A program made the translations under genes and the position numbers. This document shows positions 10,884 through 25,970 of a stretch of 64,000 nucleotides of DNA, piece by piece. The stretch is from Parapristionchus giblindavisi. Taxonomy: Eukaryota; Nematoda; Chromadorea; Rhabditida; Diplogasteridae. Location: contig CALSFV010000232.1 of NCBI GenBank assembly GCA_943737045.1, forward strand, positions 434,001 to 498,000, written 5' to 3'. Below the pieces are notes generated by a model. The model searched no databases, was not told where the DNA came from, and saw nothing but the letters and a program-made list of their open reading frames with translations. How positions within the stretch are numbered: position 1 is the first letter of the stretch; the number at the start of each line of letters is the position of its first letter.

Positions 10884-12804
10884 AAGCCCATAAGGCTCAA
10901 CGGAATAACGAGAAATATTTGGATCGTGTATAGCTGCAAATAATTAATTTTGGAACTCGATACTATTTCCGAAATTCAAGGTGGGAATACTTATCAGTGA
11001 ATTGGTGTTAGACCGAGACCACGCATAGTCTCTGAACACACTACCCGGAATTAAAATACATGCCCTGTGGCTGCAGCAAAAAAAAAGAAAAAGTGTTCTT
11101 TTAACACAGGAAAAGGTCTAATTCTTTTCTAGTGTCTGCACATAGTTAGCCCCTCTGATTTTTAGCTGAATTGCATTGATTGATTGATGAAATTGGATAA
11201 CTAGGCTAAAAAGTAATTGCAAAAAGTTAAAAAGTAGCGAAAAGAATGGAAAAAAATGACTCTTCTCGTTTTACAATCTCGCATTTTTCGTAACTTTTGA
11301 TCCCAGAATAATAACTTCTAGTGGAATACCGTGCGGTGTCTCATAGTCCATGTAATGTGGAGTGTGAGAGCCATGATCAGAGGCACGATCAAGCCTATTG
11401 TCAGCATCATAATGGTCATTTCTGAAATGTTCGTTTGTTTAAAAGTATAAACCATGCCAATTTTAACACTTCCCACTTTCGTCTGATAAGTTTTATGTTC
11501 CAGAGGATATTTTGTTGTGAAAGTTATGCTCGATGGGCAATTCACTAATGTTACATTCAAAAGTAAAGAAAAAGGATTTTTTAAATTCTTTTCTGTTTAA
11601 AAAATATTTTTCATTTTCCATATGCAATTTTGACTCAACGAACCTTTGCTAATATTATTGTACGGGCTGGATGCTCCGAACATGAAAAGCGTTCCTCCAT
11701 CCTTTGAAAACGCCGCAAATTCAGGCTGTTAAGGGTGAACATTAGAAGCATGACCACTCTTCGATCAACGAAAGAAGAACATTCAATAGGTAAAACTAAC
11801 CTTGAGCAAGTCTTCAGCGTTTTCAGTATCGACACCAAACACGCCGAATCCGACCACATTGGCTATCGAAAGAAAAATAATGCACGAGATAATCAACCCT
11901 TGGGCTCTGAAAATACACAATTGTAAAAGACACAATTCAAATTTTGAGAGATACGACGTTTAAAAGTCGCGAAAAGTAAAAGTATATAACAGATTTTTCT
12001 CTCGAAAAATCTGTTATATATTTTTTAAATCCATTAATGAACAGTACTTGTTAGAAAAGTAAAGTTTAGATCCTAAGGACGAGACGACCAGCGAGTGTAA
12101 TCGAATAAGGACAAAAACAAATGGAGGAATGATGGAAACGAGAAAGAAGACCAAAATACACTGAAATAAATTAGCTGCGACAATATTTTGAACTGTCCAC
12201 ACTGGCTGTACTCTCCCAGTTCTGTGTTCTGTGAGAGAGTACTGACAGAGATGATGCTGACAGACTTGCTATATCGATGCATTTACTATTTTTTTTGTAA
12301 AACCTAAAACAACTGTGTAAAATATTACAAGTAAAATGGGTTTCGAGATGCCCAGTCTACATATTGGCCCTCCACAGTAAATGGTGGCATGTGGAAGAAT
12401 TATGAAAATACGAAATAGGAAACAGTAGTTGAATTCGTGAAACATAAAAGTTATCTGAATTATATCCACAAAATACACATTTTGCCAAAACGCAGGAATT
12501 CATTACGATGTTTTCTCATTGCACTTCCACTACTTATTCTAACCTGAGTTTCAACTTAAATAATTTTACTAGAACAGTAACCAAACCTGGCTGGCTGGCA
12601 ATGTATCCCCTCCTCACAGCATTACTGTAATGCGCACATCGATGGCAAAGTATGAAAAAAAATCGCCGGATAAACGATAAACAACGATCCCAGAGCTACA
12701 TACTTTTGATATCTTATAATATTGTTCGCATTCAAGATTTCAAAAGATGCATTATTACGTCATAACAAATTGGAAGCCTAAGTCTGATTGGAGATCGATT
12801 CCAT
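10884..12804 (-). pseudogene. Serpentine receptor pseudogene, third family member
   Basis: Exons match the intact receptor one for one: 12767-12804 (start region), about 12590-12710 (TM1), 12329-12454 (TM2, 126 bp), 12048-12160 (TM3, 113 bp), 11801-11906 (TM4, 106 bp), 11644-11725 (82 bp) and 11330-11421 (TM5, 92 bp). There is then only a stub of the TM6 exon at 10884-10933. Lesions: the first exon reads MESISNQT then TAG, the TM1 exon has a +1 frameshift within a T-run, the LQ-x-KL loop exon is absent, and TM6 stops after about 16 residues. TM2-TM5 exons are open and have the parental length, so decay is recent or uneven. Same orientation as the intact copy, which it directly follows, so it probably arose by tandem duplication. 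Confidence 0.75.
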
Positions 12805-13572
12805 CGCGGCGTGGATCTGCACAAAAGCGTTGGACAAATGAAACAAATTTTGCTGAACAACATGTTATAAATCTTTCAGCAATGTGCTTTTCTAAAATGA
12901 ACGTGGCTAATGTTAATAAAAAATTATCTAATGAACAGTTCGAAGTTCTGACTTTGCCTCTGCGCACAAAGAACGAGGGTAATCATGAAGAAAAAGTAGT
13001 CGAACTAGAACTTATAGTAAAATTATCTTAGGATCAGAGAAAGTTATGCACATATCGACAAACAACACAGTCCATGTTTTTTTATGTGGTTTTCCGAAGA
13101 AAAATCACTCGGAAAAGACAAAAGAATATTTGAGTTTTGCCGTTTTGGAAAAAGCTCTGTAAAAACCAAAAATCCCGATTCCTGGATAAAAACTCACCAA
13201 AAAACATATAAACGAAGTCGTGAGTGACTCCCTCTACCACAAACTAGTTTTTTTTTTTACATAAATTTTTCGGAAAACTCCAAAAATCAGTTGACAGTCA
13301 GATTTGATTACAAGTCCTGCTCGGGGGTCTGCTGAACGCAGCAAAACATGTTTCTTTTGCTTGAATAACAGTACTCGTTTCATTCAAATCGTGGTCCTGT
13401 TAACATTTAAATTTCATTTAAATTTGTCACCTGTCGATTCACAGTTTCATCAATATACTCCATACTGTATTTAGCAAATAAATTGTACTCGATTATCTTC
13501 AAGTTTTGATATACTCTCAATCAATCAATATTTATCAGGTGCACACTGTGGTGTGCTGGGATATGGTTGTTA

Positions 13573-13683
13573 TGCAATGTTACATTTGCATTGCGTGTCT
13601 ACGCCGTAACCCCCTCCGTCGCGTCTCCGAGGCGGCGGAGGGGGTTACGGCGTAGGCACGTAAGGCAAATGTAACGGTGCATT
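13573..13683. mobile_element. GC-rich palindromic MITE with GTTACATTTGC ends (copy 1)
   Basis: Near-perfect hairpin: CTACGCCGTAACCCCCTCCG pairs with CGGAGGGGGTTACGGCGTAG. Outer ends read AATGTTACATTTGC / AATGCACCGTTACATTTGCC. Copies: 19957-20073, 45714-45820 and a split copy at 61160-61475. Much higher GC than its surroundings. The second duplication unit lacks it at the equivalent site (near 16265-16275), so it inserted after the duplication. Confidence 0.75.
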
Positions 13684-13689
13684 AGCCAT

Positions 13690-14080
13690 TGGGAGTAGAG
13701 CATATTCCACCATCCTTTTCCGATTTTCTTCCTTAGATCATCTCGCCAACGAGTATGGGGCTTTCAACAGGTCTTCGAGAAGCATATTCATAGGGTATCC
13801 AATTGGTGACAATTTTGGCCCATCGATCAGTGTCCATCCTTCGTACCTTTTCTGGCCACGCAAGCTTTCTTATATCCGCCTCGTCCAACCAATCCTTCAA
13901 TCCAGTAATTCCTCTAATTCTTTCGTTCCTCCATAGATCATTCAATGTAACACCAACCATCTTTCGCTCCATCGTCCTCTGGCAGACCGCTAGCTTTTCC
14001 CCTTTTGATATACTCTCTGTGTGAGAAATTTTATCATGAAGGAGATGATCATTCGGGAAACACTTCACGTCATCATGCAT
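13690..14080 (-). pseudogene. Non-LTR retrotransposon (LINE) reverse-transcriptase C-terminal remnant, copy 1
   Basis: The minus frame from 14080 reads CQRTMERKMVGVTLND, NERIRGITGLKDWLDEAD, RMDTDRWAKIVTNW. This is the conserved tail after the reverse-transcriptase domain of many LINE ORF2 proteins (RR-MER-x-ML-GV, R-RMxDxRW). Near 13745 the frame must shift by one to continue into the typical TRWRDDLRKKIGKGW motif, so the copy is broken. No catalytic reverse-transcriptase or endonuclease domain remains. Its partner at 16275-16675 was copied with the segmental duplication, not by retrotransposition. Confidence 0.75.
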
Positions 14081-14680
14081 CCCTGATAAAATTCACGTGC
14101 TCATTATATTTAATTCACTATTTCCTCTCCATTGTTTGCCAACGATTAATACATTACTCAATAATATTATTTATTATGAATATTAAAATCATTTCCGAAT
14201 CACTTAATTGCACTTGAATTGAACATCGTCGTAGTTGCGGAAATCTCTTGCCGTAGCACTCTCTTGCGGAAACAATTAGTGATCATATCCCTGGAATTTC
14301 TTCTTTAGAATAAAATGATACGCATTATCATATACTCTGATATACATTATAGTGTGTCTATATGGCGCTAGGTCGGATGAGCACCGAGAGTATGATAAAT
14401 ATTTGCATTCTATGTCATTAGCGCTTGTTTTTTATATGCAAATAGTTCTCATTCATCTCCTCTCATTCTTCGCTTCTCAACCGATCTAGTACCGTCTAAT
14501 TGACCTAGTACCTAGTACCGGCATAGTACCGGTACCTTGTTCCAACATAGTACTAGATCTAGTGCCGTCTAGGTGCATATGTATTTTCCGATATGTAGTG
14601 TATGATATGATAAGTATGTATAAACTGATGGGAAAAATAATAAGAATGAGAATAATAATCGAGAATAGATATGGTAACTT

Positions 14681-15654
14681 TCATCTTTGTTGCCTAGGCA
14701 TAATATCTATGCACACTCCATCAAATACTCTATCCGCAATTACAATTTACTTTTGCACCGCATAAAGTATATTATATAATAAGCCACAGTGTTCTGGTTC
14801 AAGCCATTTTGTTTCCATAGCCAGACAAGCGAAAGACGATTGCATTTGAGAGAGTTTCTATGTTGAGCGGTCGTTTTCGCTTTCAAAGTCTATAGAACAT
14901 TGTGAAGCAAAATACCTGTAAGCTCGTATAGTCCAGAGTAGCACACATCCGTCCAGTACGGGATGGACCATGCATAGGAGTGGAGAGATATCGGCGATGA
15001 CAGTGTTCGAAAGTCCGATGAACGGGCCACCGATACACATCAGTGGTGGAGAATATGCGGTTATCAGAGGTAGTATAGTCTGGAATGCGAAATGGATCGA
15101 CCGTTCTAATGGCCATACAATGATGACTAGATTGACGATTCCACATTTGCCCATGAATACTCTATCTATACAGTCGATACTGACTTGTTCTGTTGTATAA
15201 TAAATACATCGTTTATTTTCTGGTTGATATATCGCCTAAGGAAATAATTAAATATTGTTATTATTACAGTTAAAGCGGAATGCGAGCACCGACTCTGAAT
15301 ATTTACTGTCTCCCTGCACATTCTGTGAGTGACGATACCTGATTTGCAAGATCCACCAACAACTGGCGTTGCAATCGTGCGGTTTTCTCACTTTGTGAAC
15401 GTGAATTACGTTTCATATTCCTGAAATAGCGTTAGTTTTTATTCGTAAAAACACAATTATCATTATTATTATGGGATAAATGCAATAGCAGAGTATCAGT
15501 ACAACTTCGACGAGCTTTCAGAATGAACAAGAACGTACTCTACGATTTTGAATGCACAATAAATCATAAACGCATAGCATCCTCCCATTGTTCCGCCCAT
15601 TAAATTGAATCCGATGATGGCATCCCAGCGAGGTCCATCGAATGTCCCATTTTT
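14681..15654 (-). CDS. Duplicated 3' exon cassette of the str-type receptor (TM5-TM7)
   Basis: Exons 15506-15654 (149 bp, TM5: DAIIGFNLMGGTMGGCYAF), 15339-15420 (82 bp, SEKTARLQRQLLVDLANQ), 14916-15079 (164 bp, TILPLITAYSPPLMCIGGPF, TM6-7) and 14681-14729 (49 bp, tail VFDGVCIDIMPRQQR, stop) match exons 8-11 of the receptor at 17279-19703 in length, phase and splice sites. Across the first three, I count 22 substitutions by eye, 18 of them silent, with no indel and no stop. The tail exon is identical. No TM1-TM4 exons or start exist here, so it is either a young fragment or an alternative C-terminal cassette for the upstream gene, whose exon 7 ends in phase 0 and could splice to either exon 8. 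The intron before the tail carries a 120-bp insertion. Confidence 0.6.
14785..14904. mobile_element. 120-bp MITE with CACARTGTTCT ends (copy 1)
   Basis: The insertion is precisely defined. The duplicated locus at 17380-17390 lacks it, and the flanks are a 4-bp direct repeat AAGC (14781-14784, 14905-14908). Inverted ends: CACAGTGTTCTGG and CACAATGTTCTAT. A second 120-bp copy interrupts the tRNA-Phe gene at 27417-27536. Confidence 0.85.
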
Positions 15655-15950
15655 CTGCAAATCGACCAATTTTAAAGGCACATCCAGAGCTAAGTTGCTC
15701 TCCGCTCTGGCAATCGCTCGCCTTGACTTCGAGTCACACTCTGATATTTTAAACTTGAAGTGTACTGGCACTTTCACTTTAAGTAGACTTGTCAGTCTAA
15801 TTCAAGTGAGACGTAAGTCTACTTGAAATGAAAAAATGGAGTCACTCACTTGAAGTATACTTAAATTAAACTTCAAGACAGTGACCTATTTTAAGTAGAC
15901 TTTGAATTTTGAAATACCAAAAGAAGGGAAAATAAAATTAGCATAAACCA
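15655..15950. repeat. Composite of two MITE fragments
   Basis: 15672-15745 is the 5' half of the TTAA-flanked AGGGACACCC-type element, at the same site as 18098-18195, so it predates the duplication. 15745-15925 is a partial CTCTGGTATTTC-type element with repeated AAGTCTACTT-like blocks ending TTTTGAAATACC. Confidence 0.6.
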
Positions 15951-16274
15951 CTAACTAGTTTTTTTTTACATAAATTTTTCGGAAAACTCCAAAAATCGGT
16001 TGACATTCAGATTTGATTACAAGTCCTGCTCGGGGTCTGCTGAACTCAGCAACACATGTTTCTTTTGCTTGAATAACAGTACTCGTTTCATTCAAATCGT
16101 GGTCCTGTCAACATTTAAATTTCATTTAAATTTGTCACCTGTCGATTCACAGTTTCATCAATATACTCCATACTGTATTTAGCAAATAAATTGTACTCGA
16201 TTATCTTCAAGTCTTGATATACTCTCAAACAATCAATATTTATCAGGTTCACACTGTGGTGTGGTGGGATATGG

Positions 16275-16675
16275 TTGTAAATCATTGGGAGTAGAGCATA
16301 TTCCACCATCCTTTTCCGATTTTCTTCCTTAGGTCATCTCGCCAACGAGTATGGGGCTTTCAACAGGTCTTCGAGAAGCATATTGATATGGTATCCAATT
16401 GGTGACAATTTTGCCCATCGATCAGTGTCCATCCTTCGTACCTTATCTGCCCACACAAGCTTTCTTCTATCCGCTTCGTCCAACCAATCCTTCAATCCAG
16501 TAATTCCTCTAATCCTTTCGTTCCTCCATCGATCATTCAATGTAACACCAACCATCTTTCGTTCCATCGTCCTCTGGCAGCCCGCTAGCGTATCCCCTCT
16601 TGATATACTCTCTGTGTGAGAAATTTTATCATGAAGGAGATGATCATTCGGGAAACACTTCACGTCATCATGCAT
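16275..16675 (-). pseudogene. LINE reverse-transcriptase C-terminal remnant, copy 2
   Basis: Near-identical to 13690-14080: minus frame RWRNERIRGITGLKDWL, VRRMDTDRWAKL. The TRWRDDLRKKIGKGW motif follows in a shifted frame (near 16340). Part of the tandem duplication. Confidence 0.75.
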
Positions 16676-17278
16676 CCCTGATAAAATTCACGTGCTCATT
16701 ATATTTAATTCACTATTTCCTCTCCATTGTTTGCCAACGATTAATACATTACTCAATAATAATATTTATTATGAATATTAAAATCATTTCCGAATCACTT
16801 AATTGCACTTGAATTGAACATCGTCGTAGTTGCGGAAATCTCTTGCCGTAGAACTCTCTTGCGGAAACAATTAGTGATCATATCCCTGGAATTTCTTCTT
16901 TAGAATGAAATGATACGCATTATCATATACTCTGATATACATTATAGTGTGTCTATATGGCGCTAGGTCGGATGAGCACCGAGAGTATGATAAATATTTG
17001 CATTCTATGTCATTAGCGCTTGTCTTTTATATGCAAATAGTTCTCATTCATCTCCTCTCATTCTTCGCTTCTCAACCGATCTACTACCGTCTAATTGACC
17101 TAGTACCTAATACAGGCATAGTACCGGTACCTTGTACCAATAGTATAATACTAGATCTAGTGCCGTCTAGGTGCATATGTATTTTCCGATATGTAGTGTA
17201 TGATATGATAAATATGTATAAACTGATGGGAAAAATAATAAGAATGAGAATAATAATCGAGAATAGATATGGTAACTT

Positions 17279-19703
<2,425 letters not shown>

Positions 19704-19956
19704 TGGGACGGCGTATAGCAAAAGTTGATAAATTATCGATTCTCTTCTCGGGCAATTGAGACGTATTGATTGAAGTAGAAGTGTAGGCAAGACTAAAACC
19801 CCGAGATAGTTTGAGTTTCACGCTTAAAATGTAAGCGAAATATTTTTTATATCATACATGCAAAGGAAACATTTGAACGACGATTAAATAAAAGAAAGAG
19901 GCAAGGTGGAAAGTTGAAAATGGGAAAAGGGTAGAAGGTAGAGTGGACTGATTTCC

Positions 19957-20073
19957 TTAGGCACCGTTACATTTGCATTACGTGTCTAGGCCGTAACCTC
20001 CGCCGTAACGACGGAGACGCGGCGGAGGGGGTTACGGCGTAGGCACATTAGGCAAATGTAACAATGCATTAAC
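19957..20073. mobile_element. GC-rich palindromic MITE, GTTACATTTGC family (copy 2)
   Basis: Ends TTAGGCACCGTTACATTTGC and, reversed, TTAATGCATTGTTACATTTG. The central hairpin contains CGGCGGAGGGGGTTACGGCG. Just upstream of the str-type receptor. Confidence 0.7.
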
Positions 20074-21952
20074 TATCACAATATGCTTCGTTGTCGATGG
20101 ATTCTTAAGACGGCAAAACGTAGAATAGCAATATCATAATGTGCCACGAATACGGTGGGAAAAAGTGAAATATGAAATATCAAGAACCTCTAACGTTCTC
20201 ACGTGATCATTGTGAGAACGCTTCTTTAGAATAGACCAAGGCAATTATTAATTATGCTTTTTGAACTCGATAGGATTGTTATCTGCTATATATGGATGTT
20301 GAAAACAAGATAATAAAACAATATTTATCACAAGTATATTCAAAAACTGAAAAATATATGTAGTCTAACATGCGATTCCCCTGTCGAAAGAGCAGAATAA
20401 GGAGACGGAAATCAACGGCTATTCATTTTTTTCCGTCTTTTATTATAAATTATGATCAAAGTAAAATCATCAATCAGTAATTACCTACGTCAGTAGTCGT
20501 TTTTTTCTCCTTTAAGGACTTTAAAGGCTAGGAACAATAAATAATTTCAAGCATAACAACAAGCATTTCCTAAAGCATTAAAATTATTGGACAACCACTA
20601 GATCAAATAAACTACATGGCATAAACTACATCTAGAGGTATCATGTCAGACTGGCATAAAGAGATGACAATTTCATGAATTTCATGACTTTTCGATGACT
20701 ATTATGAAGAAGAATTGTCTATTCGACCTTTGCTCGGTATAAATGATCTTTAAATATAGTGGATTTACACACAAACCATAAGAATGGCTTGGTGGGCAAC
20801 CATTAAAAACGGCTTGGGTAGTTTATTTTTAGTGGATAACTATTACTATCAGATGTTTGATCTCCCTTGCCGCAGCATTCTTTTGCTGATTTTGTCGTTC
20901 TCAAGATACAAACGTTTTGCTATGACCAGAAAGGAGAACATAATTTATCTTATGGGAGGTGTGAACTTTAATGACAAAATGAGTTAAACAAAAACTATTC
21001 TCACTCTGGGGCATGCGATGAATGTACAAGAAAAACAATTGCAACTGATGCGTTCTCCGTTCTGTTTTTTTTTATAATCGTATCAAGACATACAATATTT
21101 GACCCGGGCTACAAAAAAATTTTAGCGAAAGAACGTTGCCGGAGCGGGGAATATTAAATTAGTTCATCGCCTGCCTTTAATACTTTACTATCTAGAATAA
21201 TTTAATTATGTTCTCTTTTTTAAATTTTAAACTAGACTCTCTCGTTTTCATAAGTTAGACACTTCCAAATCTTGAAAACTGTACTTTTATTGTCCTGATG
21301 ACGTAAACCTTATTAAAATCATAGAAAACGTTTCATAATAGTACTGTTAAAACGAGAAAGAAGCCATAAGTAGGATATTATACGAAAAATTCTTCATACT
21401 TTTATAGAAAAAGAATGAGTTAGATGTCCTTGATCATTATTTCAAATACAGTGACGTCTAAATTGAAAATATTTCGTTCCGAGTATTGCTGTCTTCACAT
21501 CTTTTCTGTTGGTATATATGATAACTTTGTTATTTTCTTATGCAAGTGCATTTTATGCGGACAATATGCGTACATCACTACCTATGACTTTCTCTGTGAT
21601 CACGAAATTCTACGAAACTTTAGTGCCTGGGAACACTCGATGATGTAAATATTAAGTTTACAGAGAATACCTAGTGTTCTTTCAATCGCACTTGCTTAGT
21701 ACTGTTAAATCGAGAAAAATCACAAGTAGGATATGACATTATACTTAGCTAGAAAAGCTAGAAAAGTGATTGTTTCAAACACACCGTTCAAATAAGTCAG
21801 AAATGAAAATAAATTTATCTGACCTCGGAAAATGTTTTATGATTTACAATTAAATGTATGAAAAACATGATAGGAGGTAAGAAAGAAAGCTGCGATTACT
21901 TGATCGTAACGTACAATACTAGCATACAATACTTATGACCTACGAATATGAT
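20074..21952. other. Mostly unassigned AT-rich DNA with a SINE tail
   Basis: 20855-20905 contains a degraded tRNA 3' half followed by CATTCTTTTGCTGATTTTG, matching 29300-29340 and 30540-30580. 21540-21560 is a stub of the TTGACCGTATAAAAT-type element. The 74-residue frame at 21424-21648 overlaps that stub and shows no motif. No gene supported. Confidence 0.5.
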
Positions 21953-24181
21953 TTAAGAGACCGGCTCGGTAAGACTCGAGCATTTTGACCCCCTGCCGGA
22001 CATTCGCGAGGAATTTCGATCTTGCCCTCAATACTTTCATCATAGACACATACCGGGGGGAGACCGATGAAAGTTATAGTGAAAATGCCCTTAGGCTCAA
22101 ACCCGGCTCAAATATGTCACATTAATTAAAAAATTGAAAAAAATCATATCTTTTCAATCGTGATAGCTAGGACTTTTATTTCTTTTTATTAGTGAATAAC
22201 ATGTCAAGCACTCTTACAAACACTGCTGAACACTAATATCATATCGTTTTGAATATGTTTTTTCGGGTCTGATTTTCAGATTTTTTTCCTTCTATCCTCG
22301 TTGAAGAGATACTGCAAGAAAATTCATAGTGCATATTGTAGCCCTGACGATTATGTACATGTTGGTCACATTCCCTTGGCCAGCCAGTTTGTCATAAGCC
22401 TCGAGAATTGCAACTGAATATGAGATATGTGTAAATTGGAAAAATCGAAAATTAAATTTCTTGAAATTCGAAAGAGCAAGAGTTAGCTTTACAATGTCAT
22501 TTTACTCGTAGCGATGCGCGTACATAGGAAAAATATACAAATAGACTTCGACTACATTTTTTAAAAATTTAGAAAAATAATTATTTTATTTTTATTTTTT
22601 CAACTGCCACATTCAGTCGACCGTCAAGGAAAGTTGATTCATAGGGCGGATGGTGGCTAATGCATGTGCGTTTGCAGAAACGACTGCAACGTGAAGAGTC
22701 GTCGTTTAGCAGATCTTGAATTTATTTTTTTATTTATCAAACTTGAATATTTATATGTTTCTTTCATATAAATCGGTTGGAAGGTAGCGCATTGCATCCA
22801 AAGCTGTACCATTTTAATCAGTACGAGTATACGCTATTGGACTACCGTCAACGTCAAGAATCGCGAACTGATTTTTTTTTTCAGTCGACCCATTATTTTC
22901 AACCATGACCCGGGGTTCATGGTTGAGAATGGCTGAGGTCGAAAAATTCATGATGATCCCAGATCAAATACTATGTGGCATTATATCAACAGTGGACCAA
23001 CTTTTATTTTTATGGATTCCATAACTCGAATTACCGTAATAGTAATGCACGTACATGAATTTTCCGAGAATCTCACCACATTATTATAGGATACGGTAGC
23101 TAGATTACGGTAATTCGAACTATGGTATCCATAAAAATAAAAGTTGGCCCACTGCTGATATAATGCCAAATAGTATTTGATCTGGGATCATCATGAATTT
23201 TCGGCCTCAGAAATTCTCAACCATGAACCCGGGGTCATGGTTGAAAATCATGAGTCGACTGAAAAAAAAAATCAGTTCGCGATTCTTGACGTTGACGGTA
23301 GTCCAATAGCGTATACTCCTACAGATTAAAATGGTACAGCTTTGGATGCAATACGCTACCTTCCAACCGATTTATATGAAAGAAACATATAAATATTCAA
23401 GTTTGATAAATAAAAAAATAAATTCAAGATCAGCGAAACGACGACTCATCACGTTGCAGTCGTTTCTGCAAACGCACATGCATTAGCCACCATCCGCCCT
23501 ATGAATCAACTTGCCTTGACGGTCGACTGAATGTGGCAGTTGAAAAAATAAAAATAAAATAATTATTTTTCTAAATTTTTTTAAAATGTAGTCCAAGTCT
23601 ATTTGTATATTTTTCCTATATACGCGCATCACTACGAGTAAAATGACATTATAAAGCTAACTCTTGCTCTTGCGAATTTCAAGAAATTTAATTTTCGATT
23701 TTTCCAATTTACACATATCTCATATTCAGTTGCAATTCTCGAGGCTTATGACAAACTGGCTGGCCAAGGGAATGTGACCAACATGTACATAATCGTCAGG
23801 GCTACAATATGCACTATGAATTTTCTTGCAGTATCTCTTCAACGAAGATAGAAGGAAAAAAATCTGAAAATCAGACCCGAAAAAACATATTCAAAACGAT
23901 ATGATATTAGTGTTCAGCAGTGTTTGTAAGAGTGCTTGACATGTTGTTCACTAATAAAAAGAAATAAAAGTCCTAGCTATCACGATTGAAAAGATATGAA
24001 TTTTTCAATTTTTTTAATTAATGTGACATATTTCAGCCGGGTTTGAGCCTAACGGCATTTTCACTATAACTTTCATCGGTCTCCCCCCGGTATGCGTCTA
24101 TGATGAAAGTATTGGGGGCCAGATCGAAATTCCTCGCGAATGTCCGGACCATGCTCGAGTCTTACCGAGCCGGTCTCTTAA
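21953..24181. mobile_element. 2.2-kb palindromic element A, TTAA-flanked
   Basis: Two ~1.08-kb arms in inverted orientation around a ~64-bp loop (about 23039-23102). TTAA lies at both ends (21953-21956, 24178-24181) and the outer ends read GAGACCGGCTCGGTAAGACT. The arms contain no ORF of note. A second, diverged copy at 54751-56973 has the same structure with its loop in the opposite orientation. Smaller relatives of the inner arm: 8640-8895, 58914-59500, 63022-63155. Likely a non-autonomous TTAA-type foldback transposon. Confidence 0.8.
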
Positions 24182-24346
24182 ATACATTGGCACGATGAGT
24201 AAAAACAACAGTATTGACAAGAATGTTAAATTTAGAGATAAACCTAATAATTGAATTAGGTTCAAGTATAATTTGAAGGTAACGTACAGATTACGTACGT
24301 CATTACATATTCAGAAGCAAAGTCTCAGCCGAAATTTAGGTCACAA

Positions 24347-24701
24347 TTAAAGGTGGTGTCCGAGCAATATTTTCGTGAACAAACTGTGAAGACAGAAAGA
24401 TAGCAAAAGTTATTCTGCATACCTTATATAAATTAGTTTATGCTAATTTAGCTTATTGATCCTTTCATGAATGAATCATGAATGAATCCATGCTTAATGT
24501 ACAGGCAAAGGCGCGAAATTTTGAAAATAGGAAAGTTCAGCAATAGGTTTCGAACCCGCGAGGTTACGCTTACTAGTGAGCACTTTTACCATTGCGCTAC
24601 GGGATTGATGAATGGTCGTGCTAATTTATTGCATATTACTTGCCCCTTGCATAATAGATAGTTATATATTTGCATAGACATTCGAGGGCCTCCATCTTTA
24701 A
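24347..24701. mobile_element. TTAA-flanked element with internal tRNA-like sequence (copy 2)
   Basis: TTAA at 24347-24350 and 24698-24701, ends AGGTGGTGTCC / AGATGGAGGCCC. The minus strand carries CGTAGCGCAATGG (A box) and GGGTTCGAAACC (B box). Same orientation as 4987-5329 and 54261-54610. Confidence 0.8.
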
Positions 24702-25305
24702 TGGTTATTATTTGAAACAATTATAACACACGGACGACCCTCGACTCCACCCAGAATGCAGAAACAATTATCTCTTAAATTATAGACGGCCGGTTGTCAG
24801 TGGTGAAAGTTTACTGCTGTACCAAGGAAATTCGAGATTTTTCGAATTGGGGGAAATTATTGGACAGAAAATTGCGAACGAGCCAGCGGGGTGCGCTTTC
24901 ATACGCTGAATAGTGAGCTTCAACGGCTAAGCCGTCTGCCTCGAATCTAGTACACAGCAAAATAGCACATCATTTGAATCAGGTTTATCGTGACAGTAAC
25001 GCACATAAAATCTTCCGATTCAATTTACAAATTAAAGAAGGAGACCCTTGAGTTGTCATGTCTGCCTCCCGCCACGATAAGCATGTTGGCTATTGTTTAT
25101 ATAATATAATATGGTAATTGGCGTAAGGGATAATGAGAAAATTGGAGAGGGAAGTATGCAAATTGGATGGGCACTCTCTACATGCCTTGAAAGTTGTACA
25201 AGTTGTATTTTCAGTGCGCACAGTGAGCATTAAACATCGGGAATCAATATCAGATATGAGTGATGGTGTGTCCTTGAAGATGAATTTTTGAATGACAGTC
25301 TCCCT
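24702..25305. other. No gene recognised
   Basis: AT-rich sequence with no long open frame, splice-bounded exon or element end that I can support. Confidence 0.4.
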
Positions 25306-25424
25306 TTAAAGGCAGCGTTACCTCTCTCAATGGTCTCTACATTGTGCACACTATTTCTCTTTTCTCTAACAACGAGAGCATTGCGCGTCGAAGAGACCAT
25401 TGAGAGAGGTTACGCTTCCTTTAA
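25306..25424. mobile_element. TTAA-flanked MITE, GGGWGCGTWACCTC family (copy 2)
   Basis: TTAA at 25306-25309 and 25421-25424. The arms read AGGCAGCGTTACCTCTCTCA and its near complement. The centre contains CTCTAACAACGAGAGCATTG. Confidence 0.8.
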
Positions 25425-25429
25425 GACAA

Positions 25430-25970
25430 TAAATATGCCAAATAAAAATAGACTCTACAGGTGGCAAACAGTAAGTGCGTGTCCTTAATCATGCTGTTTT
25501 TTATTTGACAGGTGAAAGCAACTCTAGACAGCATGCAATGCAACACAATAATGCAATATGACGACCTTCATAAAGCACAGAAAGAGTAGGGAGGGAAAGG
25601 TTGCCTTTAAATGACAGCAAAATATGAAGTCTAGAGGTAAGAAAAAAGTCTGCGATTACTTAATCGTAGCATACAATACTAGCATACAATACTTATGAGC
25701 TGCGAATATGATTTAAATACATAGGAAGAATGTTTCGGCCTATGTTCTAGAGTCTTGAAGGAACCTCTATGTTGTCTCGGCTGGGTGTCCATACGACAAT
25801 AAATATGTCGAATACAAATAGTATCTACAAGAAACAGACAATAAGTGATGTAGCTCATGACCTTAATCATGCTGCTTTGTGATTTGACAGGTGAAATCAA
25901 CTCGAGACAGTATGCAACCGGTGAAGTATGCAATGCAATGCAATAATTTAATCCCCTTATAGAGCACAGA
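25430..25970. repeat. Diverged direct duplication (~160 bp, two copies)
   Basis: 25430-25590 and 25796-25970 share CAATAAATATG, CCTTAATCATGCTG, ATTTGACAGGTGAAA and GCAATGCAA blocks in the same order. A third short match lies at 26950-26985. No coding role seen. Confidence 0.55.

Noticed and set aside
9648..13031. Conserved plus ORFs beginning MHYYVITNWKP (9648, 12747, also 33359)
   Set aside because: They are antisense to the first exons and upstream regions of the duplicated receptor genes. Conservation follows from gene duplication and the frames diverge.
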